A stretch of DNA of 64,000 bases, taken from Clostridia bacterium. Its GTDB lineage: Bacteria; Bacillota; Clostridia; Lachnospirales; Lachnospiraceae. Below the pieces are notes generated by a model. It worked only from the letters and a program-made list of their open reading frames with translations. It had not been told where the DNA came from and did not search any database. Shown here one piece after another: positions 42,338 through 50,942 of this stretch. Position 1 is the stretch's first letter; each line of letters begins with the position of its first letter. The position numbers and the translations under genes were made by a program. Where the stretch lies: assembly GCA_910576325.1 (NCBI GenBank), contig CAJTIM010000019.1, positions 29,058 through 93,057 of the forward strand, written 5' to 3'.

Positions 42338-44476
42338 CTACATCATCGGGTCCATGCCAAGTGCCGGATGTCCTTTTTCTGTTAAGAACTCCAGTAAGGT
42401 TTCCGGATCTTCCGCTATGGTCTCGTCTCCCACCATATCGGTGAAGTTCTCGATGCCGTAAAGCTCCTTGGCTGTCTCATTGAGACGCTCCGCAACGGTT
42501 TCTTTCAGCTCTTTGGGCATCCATACGATACGCTCGATTCCGCCCTCGGCCTTCATAAACTTCTTGGAAGCGATGAAGTGCTTTCCGTGTCCCATAAAGC
42601 CCGGTGTCTGCACGCCGCCGCCTGTCATGGAAGCCAGCTCCGGGAAGGTCATTCCAAGAGGAGTCATGCCTGCATACTCACGGTTTGCAATAATAACGCC
42701 GTTGGAGAAAGGCTCAATACCGCAGATACACTCAAAGCATCCGCAGGAGGTCATGGGGTTCTCCATAATGGAGTACAGAGATACGTTCTCCAGTGCTCCC
42801 TGGGAGTACATCTTCACTGCCTCATTTACATCCTCATACTCGCCGGTGCGCTCGTCGATTACGCGCTCCTTGGTGATAACCTGACAGGGTCCCTGAGGAT
42901 CCAGCTCGTTGGTTGCCTTAGCGTCAAGCCATGAAACGGCTCCGCACAGACCCAGACGCTCCGGAGTTACCACGCATACGTGGGACGGGGAGAATGCCTG
43001 ACACAGGATACAGCTGTAGTAAACCTCTACGGACTCGTCGGTCAGAGTGCGCAGACGGTCGTCACGCTTGTCAAAGGACGGAACAGCCAGATTGTGGCGA
43101 AGCTCCGTACACTTCTCCGGATCGGTGATAACCTTTACCTGGCACTTGTCAACAACGGCGTCAAACTCATTCTTAATCTTTGCGTAGAGCACTTCTCCGA
43201 TATGTTTTGCACGGAAACCCGCCTCAAATGCGGCCTTGCCCACACGCACGCGGATCATGTCACGCTGTCCGGTATGCATTACACCCTCGATACAGTTCAG
43301 GTAGCTGTGGAACTTACGCTCAAATACCGGCTCAAAGTCGGACTGCATATTCCGTCCGGCAACCTCTACGATGTAGCCGATGCTGTGCTTTGTTCCTACC
43401 TCGAACTCGTCAAAGTCCGGTCCGATTACTTCAATCTTGTGATCCTCTACCTCGGAAGCCTCCTTGGTCTGTACCAGCTCGAAGCAGTCTACGCGGGAGC
43501 CGTCAAACTCAACCTGCATATCGCCCCGGCGGATAATCTCGCCCTCAAATGCGGATGCAAATGCAACAGGAATATCAATATCCGTTACCTTGATCTTCAC
43601 ATCTCTTGCCTCAATGGAGGTAGGATTGAATTTCTCGGTATCGCCCTGGAGAATTAAGCTCTTGGGTACGTTCATTCCCTTCAGGCTTTCCAGATCGTTG
43701 GAGATAACCGGGAAGCCGAATGCGATTGCGCCGGCGCCGCAGCCTACGGTCAAATCGTCAACAGGAGCAAATGCATTTACAAATGCAAATACACGCTCAA
43801 AGGTGTACTTCATCAGATTCGGCAGATCCCCCGGTGTAATGTTGCCGAAGATCAGTGCCGCACGAAGTGCGATGGAAACTACGTGAGCTGCGGAGGTGAT
43901 GTCCTTGCCCATCAGAGTTACACGTACATTGAAGCCTGTGTTGTAGCCGGCCTCAATCAGCTGATCGCAGATGCCGCCTACGCAGGTTACGAAGTTGCCC
44001 TGTGCCTGGTAGCTCTTTACCAGTGCAACGGCTTCCTCTACGGAAGGAGCTGCGTTAATGATAACCGGAACGCCGGGGATATCGCCTGTTACCAGGGGAA
44101 CGCCCAGCTCACGGATCATGGCGTCTGTGAAATGTCCTACGTATGGCTCTTCGTAGGGCACGGCACCGTCCATGTACTTCATAGTCTCGATGATCTCCGC
44201 AGCCAGAGCTGTTGCGATACCGGACTGGAATACATTATGTAAACGTTCCTTTCTTGTCATCATTTCCTTGATTCTTCCCTCAAGAGCGGCCTTCACCTCT
44301 CCTAAGGTGGTCAGCTTCTCTCCTGTTACCGCATAGTAGCAGGGAAGGCTGTATGCGGTGCTCGGCAGGGATACTGCCGCATCGGCGCCATGCTTTTCCA
44401 ATGCTTCTGCAACCGATTTCTCAGCCCAGGCATACATTTCACCTGAACCGCTGAATACTCTGTCAAATAATGTCAC
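42338..44476 (-). CDS. acsB: CO-methylating acetyl-CoA synthase AcsB
   Basis: Joins CO, the methyl of CFeSP and CoA at the Ni-Ni-[4Fe-4S] A-cluster. 712 residues with the N-terminal CODH-binding domain present, thus the bacterial form. Cys at 489, 492, 501 and 511 (CILCQAFSPSHVC, LGLC) keep the 3-9-10 spacing of the Moorella cluster ligands, and CGC near 578-580 fits the distal nickel site. Start is GTG at 44476 with GGAGG nine bases upstream. A triple repeat of family A lies just before that Shine-Dalgarno, separating it from cooC. Confidence 0.97.
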   Translation of the reverse strand: MTLFDRVFSGSGEMYAWAEKSVAEALEKHGADAAVSLPSTAYSLPCYYAVTGEKLTTLGEVKAALEGRIKEMMTRKERLHNVFQSGIATALAAEIIETMKYMDGAVPYEEPYVGHFTDAMIRELGVPLVTGDIPGVPVIINAAPSVEEAVALVKSYQAQGNFVTCVGGICDQLIEAGYNTGFNVRVTLMGKDITSAAHVVSIALRAALIFGNITPGDLPNLMKYTFERVFAFVNAFAPVDDLTVGCGAGAIAFGFPVISNDLESLKGMNVPKSLILQGDTEKFNPTSIEARDVKIKVTDIDIPVAFASAFEGEIIRRGDMQVEFDGSRVDCFELVQTKEASEVEDHKIEVIGPDFDEFEVGTKHSIGYIVEVAGRNMQSDFEPVFERKFHSYLNCIEGVMHTGQRDMIRVRVGKAAFEAGFRAKHIGEVLYAKIKNEFDAVVDKCQVKVITDPEKCTELRHNLAVPSFDKRDDRLRTLTDESVEVYYSCILCQAFSPSHVCVVTPERLGLCGAVSWLDAKATNELDPQGPCQVITKERVIDERTGEYEDVNEAVKMYSQGALENVSLYSIMENPMTSCGCFECICGIEPFSNGVIIANREYAGMTPLGMTFPELASMTGGGVQTPGFMGHGKHFIASKKFMKAEGGIERIVWMPKELKETVAERLNETAKELYGIENFTDMVGDETIAEDPETLLEFLTEKGHPALGMDPMM

Positions 44477-44496
44477 GGTATAAACCTCCTATTTAT

Positions 44497-44820
44497 AAGT
44501 TCCGCTTCCGCCCTTCCAGTACACCCTTTTCCAGAACAATTTCCGGCCGCAAAAGGCATACGTCCGTAAATCCTTCTGTGCACTGTCTGGGCTTCGCTGT
44601 TTTATAAGTTCCGCTTCCGCCCTTCCAGTACACCCTTTTCCAGAACAATTTCCGGCCGCAAAAGGCATACGTCCGTAAATCCTTCTGTGCACTGTCTGGG
44701 CTTCGCTGTTTTATAAGTTCCGCTTCCGCCCTTCCGGTACACCCTTTTCCAGAACAATCTCCGGCCGCAAAAGGCATACGTCCGTAAATCCTTCTGTGCA
44801 CTGTCCGGGCTTCGCTGTTT
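44497..44820. repeat. Structured repeat family A, block 3: three 109-bp tandem units
   Basis: Units start at 44497, 44606 and 44715 with only a few base changes between them. Core GGCCGCAAAAGGCATACG then TCCGTAAATCC. Outer arms contain GCCCnnnCAGTnCAC on both sides but pair less perfectly than in other blocks. The array fills the cooC-acsB spacer and its end lies a few bases before the acsB GGAGG. Short frames encoded across it are repeat translations. Confidence 0.9.
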
Positions 44821-44890
44821 TATTAGCTGCAAGCAGTACATGGCGGAAACTCAAATGCTTTTCCGGCTTGTGCACTGCGTAAACTATTCA

Positions 44891-45652
44891 TTACTTTTCT
44901 AACAATTCCTTTATTTTCCGAATCTCCTCCGTAGCCTCCCGGCTGATATCATAGGGGGATTTCCCCTGCCGGTCTGCGTCGATGACATCCGTATTGTAAT
45001 GGATAAAGCCCAGTAAGTCCTCCGCCGGAATCTTGGAACGGACAAAGTCCTCGTCTTCGGGGCCGCGCACCTTGTTGGCCACCACGCGAACCCTTTTCAC
45101 GCCCAGATCCATCGCCAGACGCTTTACGTTCTTGTAGGTCTGTACGCTTCTTGCTCCCGGCTCAATGACTACCACAAACTGATCCACACCCTCGCAGGTG
45201 CCCCGCCCCAGGTGCTCCAGGCCGGCCTCCATGTCCATGATGACCGCGTCCTTGCTCCGAAGGCTTAAGTAATTGAGAATCCGTTTCAGCATCACATGCT
45301 CGGGACAGACACAGCCGCCTCCGCCTGTTTCCACAGTTCCCAGGGTCAGAAGCTTGACACCGTTGTAGGTCTTGCTGTAGGTATCCGGTATGTCGTCCAC
45401 CTTGGGGTTCAAGGTGTAAAAGGTATTGTCGGCTCCCGCACCCGTGCGCTCCTCAATCAGCTTGCGCATCCGGGAAATGGGAATAATGGAATCAAGAACC
45501 TCCTCCGGAAATCCCAGTGCCAGGCCCAGATTTGCATCCGGGTCCACATCCGCTGCCAGCACGGTCCTGCCTTCCTCCGCACAGAGTCTTGCAAGCGTTG
45601 CCGCAAATGTGGTCTTTCCCACGCCGCCCTTGCCGGTTATTGCAATCTTCAT
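44891..45652 (-). CDS. cooC: CODH nickel-insertion ATPase (CooC/AcsF family), copy 1
   Basis: 253 residues, MinD/ParA-type ATPase. Deviant Walker A GKGGVGKTTFAATLARLCAE (residues 7-26), switch regions DVDPDANLG and MDMEAGLEHLGRG, and the metal-binding CxC GGCVCPEHVM (about 110-119). Known CooC/AcsF proteins mature the Ni site of CODH or ACS. Lies between acsA and acsB, so AcsF (ACS maturation) is the likelier role for this copy; copy 2 sits upstream of acsA. Confidence 0.93.
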   Translation of the reverse strand: MKIAITGKGGVGKTTFAATLARLCAEEGRTVLAADVDPDANLGLALGFPEEVLDSIIPISRMRKLIEERTGAGADNTFYTLNPKVDDIPDTYSKTYNGVKLLTLGTVETGGGGCVCPEHVMLKRILNYLSLRSKDAVIMDMEAGLEHLGRGTCEGVDQFVVVIEPGARSVQTYKNVKRLAMDLGVKRVRVVANKVRGPEDEDFVRSKIPAEDLLGFIHYNTDVIDADRQGKSPYDISREATEEIRKIKELLEK

Positions 45653-45804
45653 ACGTCTACACTCCTAACTGCCGCTTATCCATGTTTTAAAGATTCAGCT
45701 AACTCAAACGCAGCTGAACTGTTTACCACTCACTCCGGATTACGTTTCGTAATCTGTCGTTAATGCTCGAAAAATACCCTTGCAAGCAAGCATTTTTCTT
45801 CACA

Positions 45805-47697
45805 TTAGATTCCAAGAGCCGTTCTCTTCTCTTCAATCCGGTCGATCATTGCGTCAACCAGCTTGTCGATATCCTTCTCTACGGTATAGGAAGCCTCTAC
45901 CCAATCTTTGATGCCGTGCTTCAAAAGGTTATCTACCTCCGTAGAACCGCATACATAGGGATCTACGCCCAGGAAGGTGTCAATACCGGTAGCCACTACG
46001 TAGTTTCCGATGGAAACGGCCTTCTCGGACATCCACTCAGGCGCACAGCCCACAACGGGAACCTGGGAAATGTTCCAGCCGGAATCCTTGGCAATGTCGG
46101 CTGCCAGAATCATCATACGGCTGATATCCACGCAGGAACCCATATGAAGTACAGGAGGAATGTTAGCAAGCTCGCAAACTCTCTTTAAGCCTGCGCCGCA
46201 AAGCTCCTTGGCATCCTTGTTCATCAGACCTGCCTTGGCAGCTGCCTGTGCGGAACATCCTGAAGCGATGATAATGATATCATTTGCAATCAGCTTCTTC
46301 ATCAGCTCAATATGAGCAACGTCCGGGCGAATCTTCGGGTTATTGCAGCCTACCATAGCAACGGCGCCGCGGAGAACACCGGACTTCACGCACTCTACAA
46401 GGGGCTTGGTGGTTCCTGTCTCGTCCACATAGGAGTTTGTAACCGTATCCAGCGTTTTCTTGATCGCCTCTACGGAATATCCAACGGTAGCCTTCTGCTT
46501 CATATCCGGGATATAAACCAGTTCGGGCTTCCGATTCTTGAAGTTGTCAATGGCCATCTTCACGATTGCCTTGGCGTTCTCGCCTGCTGTCTCCGCCGTG
46601 AAATGCATAAACTCGGAATCGGGCATCTGTGCAATCTTAGAAGTGGTTACGAATTTTGTATGGAAGCACTTGCTTAAGGGTCCCAAAGCCGGGAAAATAC
46701 ACTGTACGTCTACGACAATGGCCTCGCAAGCGCCTGTCAGTACGACATTTTCCTGCTGTAAGAAGTTACCGGCCATCGGGATTCCCCGACGCATGGCAAC
46801 CTCGTTGGAGGTACAGCATACACCGGAAATGGTGATGCCCTTTGCGCCTACGCTCTTGGCATATGCGATCATCTCCGGATCATCTGCGTACTCACAGATC
46901 ATCTCGGAAAGCGACGGGTCATGTCCGTGAACTACGATATTGACATTCTCTGCTACCATAACGCCCAGGTTTGCCTCGGTGTCAATGGGCTTCGGTGTTC
47001 CAAACAGCACGTCTGAGAACTCCGTACCCATCATGGAGCCGCCCCATCCGTCGCAGAGACCGGTACGCAAGGACTGACGAATCAGTGCTTCCGGCTTGGA
47101 GGAACATCCCATATGAGTCATATGTAAGGAGCTTGCAACCTCACGGTCAATGGCGCGGGGAGCGATCTCTTCTCTCTCCCAAAGCTCCTGGGTATGCTGC
47201 GGCGCTCTCTTTAAGAAACGCTGATGTCCGAAGGGCTTTCCATACTCCATAAGGCCCTCTACGGCTACCTCATGAGCCAGATCGTAGATATCCTTGCCCT
47301 CTGTCTCGATGCCCCATTCTTTGGCAATGCGGATCAGCTTCTCCGGATCTTTTACCTTGTAGTTTCCGTCCGGCGCCGTGCAGTGCAGGGTGTGGCAGAT
47401 CTCACGGCCGTGGTCAGAGTGGGTTGCGGCTCCGCCGGCTGTGAACTTCAGATAGTTACGTCCTACGATGCCGTGTACATCACATCCGCAGATACCTCTC
47501 GGCGCCTTGGGTGTAATACGGCAGGGACCCATAGAACAGATACGGCAGCAGACACCCTGCTCACCGAACTTACAGTGGGGGGTCTGGTTCTTCACACGAA
47601 GCTGCCAGGAATCGGCGCCCACCTTCGCTCCTGTTTCCAACAGTCTGGCTGTTGCGGCTTCAAATTCTTCCACCGTTGTTAATTTAAAGTCTCCCAT
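45805..47697 (-). CDS. acsA: Anaerobic carbon-monoxide dehydrogenase catalytic subunit (AcsA/CooS)
   Basis: Reduces CO2 to CO at the Ni-Fe-S C-cluster. 630 residues, standard length. N-terminal cluster cysteines: CKFGEQGVCCRICSMGPCR then GICGCD for B and D clusters; MVGCNNPK and IASGCSAQAAAKAG and MGSCVDISR near the C-terminus for the C-cluster. GGAGGTTTATA precedes ATG. Flanked by two cooC genes. The genome layout cooT-cooC-acsA-cooC-acsB-acsD-acsC-acsE suits a carbonyl branch in one transcript. Confidence 0.97.
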   Translation of the reverse strand: MGDFKLTTVEEFEAATARLLETGAKVGADSWQLRVKNQTPHCKFGEQGVCCRICSMGPCRITPKAPRGICGCDVHGIVGRNYLKFTAGGAATHSDHGREICHTLHCTAPDGNYKVKDPEKLIRIAKEWGIETEGKDIYDLAHEVAVEGLMEYGKPFGHQRFLKRAPQHTQELWEREEIAPRAIDREVASSLHMTHMGCSSKPEALIRQSLRTGLCDGWGGSMMGTEFSDVLFGTPKPIDTEANLGVMVAENVNIVVHGHDPSLSEMICEYADDPEMIAYAKSVGAKGITISGVCCTSNEVAMRRGIPMAGNFLQQENVVLTGACEAIVVDVQCIFPALGPLSKCFHTKFVTTSKIAQMPDSEFMHFTAETAGENAKAIVKMAIDNFKNRKPELVYIPDMKQKATVGYSVEAIKKTLDTVTNSYVDETGTTKPLVECVKSGVLRGAVAMVGCNNPKIRPDVAHIELMKKLIANDIIIIASGCSAQAAAKAGLMNKDAKELCGAGLKRVCELANIPPVLHMGSCVDISRMMILAADIAKDSGWNISQVPVVGCAPEWMSEKAVSIGNYVVATGIDTFLGVDPYVCGSTEVDNLLKHGIKDWVEASYTVEKDIDKLVDAMIDRIEEKRTALGI

Positions 47698-47879
47698 TAT
47701 AAACCTCCTAAAATATTTATGATAAAAATCTGCAAGCCCATTTTAAACCTGTAAAGCAATGGGCCTGCTCTTATCATGTTCCGCATTTGTAAGAATATCT
47801 GCTTATGTTCCCGCAGGTATTCCTCTGTTCCGATAAACCAGAACCAGTACAGCGAATATCAAGTTATACCAGATTCATT

Positions 47880-48653
47880 TTATGACAAATCTAATTTGCC
47901 AATGATGTCGTACAGAGCCTTGCGCACCGGGGAATCCTCCGGAAGCTTGACCGTAGGCACTCCGTCGCAGTCAAATTCAAAAACCTGCTCATCCTGGGGA
48001 ACTACGCCCAGCAGGGTTAAGCCCTGTTTTTCAATCTCTTCCTTTGTTCCCTCATTTAAGACGCCGCCCGGGGCACGGTTTACAATCAGTCCTACCGTAT
48101 TGGGCTTTAAGCCGCACTCGGGAATCAGCTTGGCGATACGGCCTACTGCCTGGACGCCTCTTCTGGAGCAGTCGCTGACCAGAATAATGGTGTCAACCTT
48201 GGGAAGTATCCCCCGGCTGATATGCTCCATTCCGGCTTCATTGTCCACCACTACGTATTTGTAATTCTGGGCGTACTTGGAAATCTGGGCTGTCAGTAGT
48301 CCGTTTACAAAACAGTAGCAGCCTTTGCCCTGGGTATGACCCATAACAAGGAGATCGTAGTCGTCCTCCTCTACCAGTGCGGAGCTGAACTTCATTTCCG
48401 CATAATCCTGCTTGGACATCCCCAGAGGGATGGGATTGGTATTGGAAATCTCCGCCTGGGCTATCTCTTCCCGAATCTCGCCCAATGTGGCTTCTACCTC
48501 TACTCCAAGCACTTCATTTAAATTGGAATTAGCATCCGCATCTACCGCCAGTACGGGTCCCTGCTTTTTCTGGCACAGGTATTCAATTAAAAGACCTGTC
48601 AGGGTTGTCTTACCTACGCCGCCCTTACCGGCTACCGCTATCGTGTGTGCCAT
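47880..48653 (-). CDS. cooC: CODH nickel-insertion ATPase CooC, copy 2
   Basis: 257 residues. Walker A GKGGVGKTTLTGLLIEYLC, DADANSNLNEVLG, VDNEAGMEHISRGI and a CxC-type KGCYCFVNGLL (about 110-120). Clearly homologous to copy 1 but divergent. It lies directly upstream of acsA (182 bases), so is the more likely CODH-maturation factor. A pair of family A repeats sits before its Shine-Dalgarno (GGAG, 48660-48664). Confidence 0.93.
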   Translation of the reverse strand: MAHTIAVAGKGGVGKTTLTGLLIEYLCQKKQGPVLAVDADANSNLNEVLGVEVEATLGEIREEIAQAEISNTNPIPLGMSKQDYAEMKFSSALVEEDDYDLLVMGHTQGKGCYCFVNGLLTAQISKYAQNYKYVVVDNEAGMEHISRGILPKVDTIILVSDCSRRGVQAVGRIAKLIPECGLKPNTVGLIVNRAPGGVLNEGTKEEIEKQGLTLLGVVPQDEQVFEFDCDGVPTVKLPEDSPVRKALYDIIGKLDLS

Positions 48654-48669
48654 TTTTCATCTCCTATTC

Positions 48670-48884
48670 CAGTTCCGCAATATCCCATTCCGTACGCAAA
48701 TATCGGAGATGAATTTCCGGCCACAAAAATATGTGTCCGTAAATCCATCTGGGTACTGAATGGGATATTGCTGTTTTAAGTTCCGCAATATTCCTTCCAA
48801 ACTACGCCTACATGAAATCAATTCCTAGTTACAAGTACATGCGTCTGCAAATGAATTTATGCATGGTAAGGAATATGACTGTTT
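48670..48884. repeat. Structured repeat family A, block 4: two units with different arms
   Basis: Unit 1 (48670-48775): arms GCAATATCCCATTCCGTAC and GTACTGAATGGGATATTGC pair at 18 of 19 positions. Unit 2 (48778-48884): AATATTCCTT / AAGGAATAT-type arms, core CAAGTACATGCG and TCTGCAAATG. The arms of the two adjacent units differ, yet each pairs within itself. Fills the cooT-cooC spacer up to the cooC Shine-Dalgarno. Confidence 0.88.
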
Positions 48885-48922
48885 CATAGTTCCATTATAT
48901 CCATCTACAGTTAATACGGCTT

Positions 48923-49114
48923 TTAAGCCGGACAGTTCAGTTTTACAACGGAACCGGTCAGATCTACGAAGGAAATGCTTCCCTCCACTACTGTCTCGGC
49001 TCCCATGATATCTACCAGGCGCACCTGGCTTCCCTCTACGTAAATCTTGCTTACATTTTTTAATACGACTTCTTCCGTATCCTTGGTGGTTTTATAAACC
49101 GTTGCCAGACACAT
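48923..49114 (-). CDS. cooT: CooT-family nickel-binding protein
   Basis: 63 residues, starts MCLATVYK, with the conserved N-terminal Met-Cys that binds Ni in CooT, and then a small beta-barrel (IYVEGSQVRLVDIMGAETVV, SISFVDLTGSVVKL). In Rhodospirillum CooT helps CODH nickel supply. It follows the His-rich protein gene by 29 bases. Role here is inferred from the operon. Confidence 0.88.
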   Translation of the reverse strand: MCLATVYKTTKDTEEVVLKNVSKIYVEGSQVRLVDIMGAETVVEGSISFVDLTGSVVKLNCPA

Positions 49115-49143
49115 AAGTACACCTCCATTCCGGTTCTTCCGCT

Positions 49144-49524
49144 CTACTGCGGAGCCTTCACACTGGAAAGTGCCACGCTCAGATACAGGTTGCCCTTCTC
49201 AAAGTTCTCAACAGCCTTCTCAATCTGTGACGCCGCCTCTTCCTTTCCGTCCTTGCGGAATTGCTTTTCAATCTCTGCCAGCTCTGCCGCGTGATGCTTG
49301 TTATGATCCAGCATATACGCTAAGATTGCCTCCTGCTCATTGGCCGGACGCTCCCCGCCGCACCCGCCGCAGCCTTCACAATTTTCATGAGTATGGGGGT
49401 GCTCATGCTCCTCCTCATGGCCGTGGGCGTGCTCGTGTGCATGGGTATGGGTGCAGCCGTCCTTGTGGGTATGTTCATGTGTATGACCATGCGTATGTCC
49501 ATGATCGCCGTCTACGATATGCAT
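49144..49524 (-). CDS. Histidine-rich metal-binding protein, CooJ-like role
   Basis: 126 residues from ATG 49524 (GGAGGAG upstream). Residues 1-60 hold more than 20 His in runs like HTHGHTHEHTHKDGCTHTHA, then CEGCGGCGG with four Cys and a helical C-terminal half (AELAEIEKQFRKDGKEEAAS). Likely sequesters Ni2+ (or Zn2+/Co2+) and may hand it to CooC/CooT. CooJ of Rhodospirillum has a His-rich tail at the other end, so this is an analogue and not a clear orthologue. First gene of the CODH/ACS operon. Confidence 0.88.
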   Translation of the reverse strand: MHIVDGDHGHTHGHTHEHTHKDGCTHTHAHEHAHGHEEEHEHPHTHENCEGCGGCGGERPANEQEAILAYMLDHNKHHAAELAEIEKQFRKDGKEEAASQIEKAVENFEKGNLYLSVALSSVKAPQ

Positions 49525-49545
49525 AACTACTCCTCCTGCTATTTT

Positions 49546-49755
49546 AAATCCCGCAATACTCCTCAAAACACTGAAACAAAATCAATTCCCAGACACAAGT
49601 GCATGTGCCTGTTAATCAATTTGCGTACTTTGAGAAATATTATTGTTTAAAGTTCCGTAATATTTCCAAATCACACCAACATAAAATTAATTTTCAGCCG
49701 CAAGACCATGTGCCCGCAAATCAACTTGTATATGGCAAGGAATATTACAGTTTCT
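49546..49755. repeat. Structured repeat family A, block 5: two units in the CODH/ACS operon leader
   Basis: Unit 1 49546-49648 (arms CAATACTCCTCAAAA / TTTGAGAAATATTATTG) and unit 2 49650-49755 (arms GTAATATTTCC / GGAATATTAC, core GCCGCAAGACCATGTG). A third partial (TGGTCTCGTAACAC) follows. They lie between the promoter at 49807-49835 and the first gene, so both are in the 5' untranslated region of the operon. Confidence 0.88.
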
Positions 49756-49806
49756 GGTCTCGTAACACTCACTATATTGTGTTAATTTCATCACAAACTT
49801 AGGGTT

Positions 49807-49835
49807 ATTATACCCTATATGGGGGATTTAATCAA
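49807..49835 (-). promoter_or_regulatory. Promoter of the CODH/ACS operon
   Basis: Minus strand TTGATT (49835-49830), 17-base spacer, TATAAT (49812-49807). GGG(TATAAT)AACCC-type symmetry (GGGTATAATAACCC) spans the -10. Leader of about 275 bases to the His-rich gene. Confidence 0.75.
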
Positions 49836-50075
49836 GTTCATTTCCTTTGGGGAATTGCTTTTTTTTCAATACATTTTTGCATCCGCTCCTATTTTTCCGG
49901 CTATGCGCAGGTACGCTTTTGAAAGCACCTTTTATGTCAACCACATCATAATCGATTATAAGAAGAAAGTCCAGATGCAACTTTTGATATTTTTGTAAAA
50001 TTTTGTAATCAAAAAGTTATTTTCCTTCCGCACGGAAGAGGTATTGGGTAATAATACAACCAACTTTTCTAGCAT
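49836..50075. other. Upstream region of the CODH/ACS promoter, no gene
   Basis: AT-rich, no supported ORF. Any operator for the operon would be here or in the -10 palindrome. Confidence 0.35.
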
Positions 50076-50127
50076 CTAGTAGTCCGTACCGGAAATATGC
50101 ACAAGGATTTCCGATACGGACTACTAG
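50076..50127. repeat. Palindromic repeat family C, short copy (52 bp)
   Basis: CTAGTAGTCCGTACCGGAAA ... ATTTCCGATACGGACTACTA arms around ATGCACAAGG; equals the two ends of the 38492-38657 copy with the centre deleted. Confidence 0.85.
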
Positions 50128-50209
50128 TGTCTGATGTAGACGGACATTGTTTCTGCAATGTACGCATATAACAGACAAAATATAGATAAATTGTCCAAAC
50201 ACAGAATAT
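50128..50209. repeat. Family D-related inverted repeat fragment
   Basis: Contains CAATGTACGC, AATTGTCCAAACACAGAATA, closely similar to 60790-60825 (AATGTACGCAAATTGTCCGA). Confidence 0.4.
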
Positions 50210-50245
50210 AAAAAGAATGGCTGTCTCATTTTCTGACAGCCATTC
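50210..50245 (-). terminator. Rho-independent terminator of the lipoprotein gene
   Basis: GAATGGCTGTC / GACAGCCATTC 11-bp perfect stem (50215-50245), then TTTTT on the minus strand, 17 bases after the stop codon. Confidence 0.88.
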
Positions 50246-50261
50246 AAAATTCCGTTCCGTT

Positions 50262-50861
50262 TTATTCCGGTATTTCAATGGAGAATGTAACCGTAACATC
50301 CCCGTCACCAAATGCGGCCAGCAGCTCTTCTTTGGTAACATCATAGATTTTCCCCAGGCGGGTAAAATTCCATGAATTTGTGTCATAATAAATTGTGACG
50401 CTTGTGCCAAGATAGAGAATCACATCCCCTGGTTCCGTTGTAATCCGCTCGTCGTTCGCGGGCAGCGTGCTTCCGATTTCTCCAACCTTTTCAAAATTGC
50501 CGTAATCATGCATTTCAATTGTGAGGGGACTTTCGGCAAGCAGTTCCCGAAATGCCTCGGCGCTGGAATTATCACAAAAAGCCGCTGTGAATATCGTCTC
50601 TCCCACCGTAATATAAAACTGCTTCTGATCCACTTTTTCTTCCTCCTGCGGTGTACTCTGCGGCCCATCGTATCCCTCTTCCGAACGTGTGCCGGTTTCT
50701 GCCGATACATCTTCCAAGGACGCCGTGTCTGGTATTTCTTCCGCTTTCACGGCCCTCACTGTGTCCGTCGTCTGCCCATTCACAAACTTTTGTGATGAAC
50801 AGGCCGCAAATCCCAACAGCAGAAATGCCGCAAACAACAACGCATATATTTTCTGTCTCAA
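50262..50861 (-). CDS. Lipoprotein with cyclophilin-like domain
   Basis: 199 residues. Lipobox FAAC at about 18-21. A linker rich in Thr, Glu and Pro precedes a C-terminal cyclophilin-like (Cyclophil_like/DUF) domain: YITVGETIFTAAFCDNSSAE, LTIEMHDYGNFEKVGEIGS, EPGDVILYLGTSVTIYYDTN and NFTRLGKI. Such domains lack proline-isomerase proof. Extracytoplasmic, function unknown. Has its own terminator. Confidence 0.82.
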   Translation of the reverse strand: MRQKIYALLFAAFLLLGFAACSSQKFVNGQTTDTVRAVKAEEIPDTASLEDVSAETGTRSEEGYDGPQSTPQEEEKVDQKQFYITVGETIFTAAFCDNSSAEAFRELLAESPLTIEMHDYGNFEKVGEIGSTLPANDERITTEPGDVILYLGTSVTIYYDTNSWNFTRLGKIYDVTKEELLAAFGDGDVTVTFSIEIPE

Positions 50862-50942
50862 ATATAGCCCCCCTAATGCACAATTTTAATCACATAATCA
50901 TTCGGAAAACACCCTCCGTCTATTATCATGCTCCCTTTCCTA

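Noticed and set aside
44497..44820. CRISPR array
   Set aside because: Units of 106-109 bp repeat throughout with no unique spacers and no cas genes nearby.
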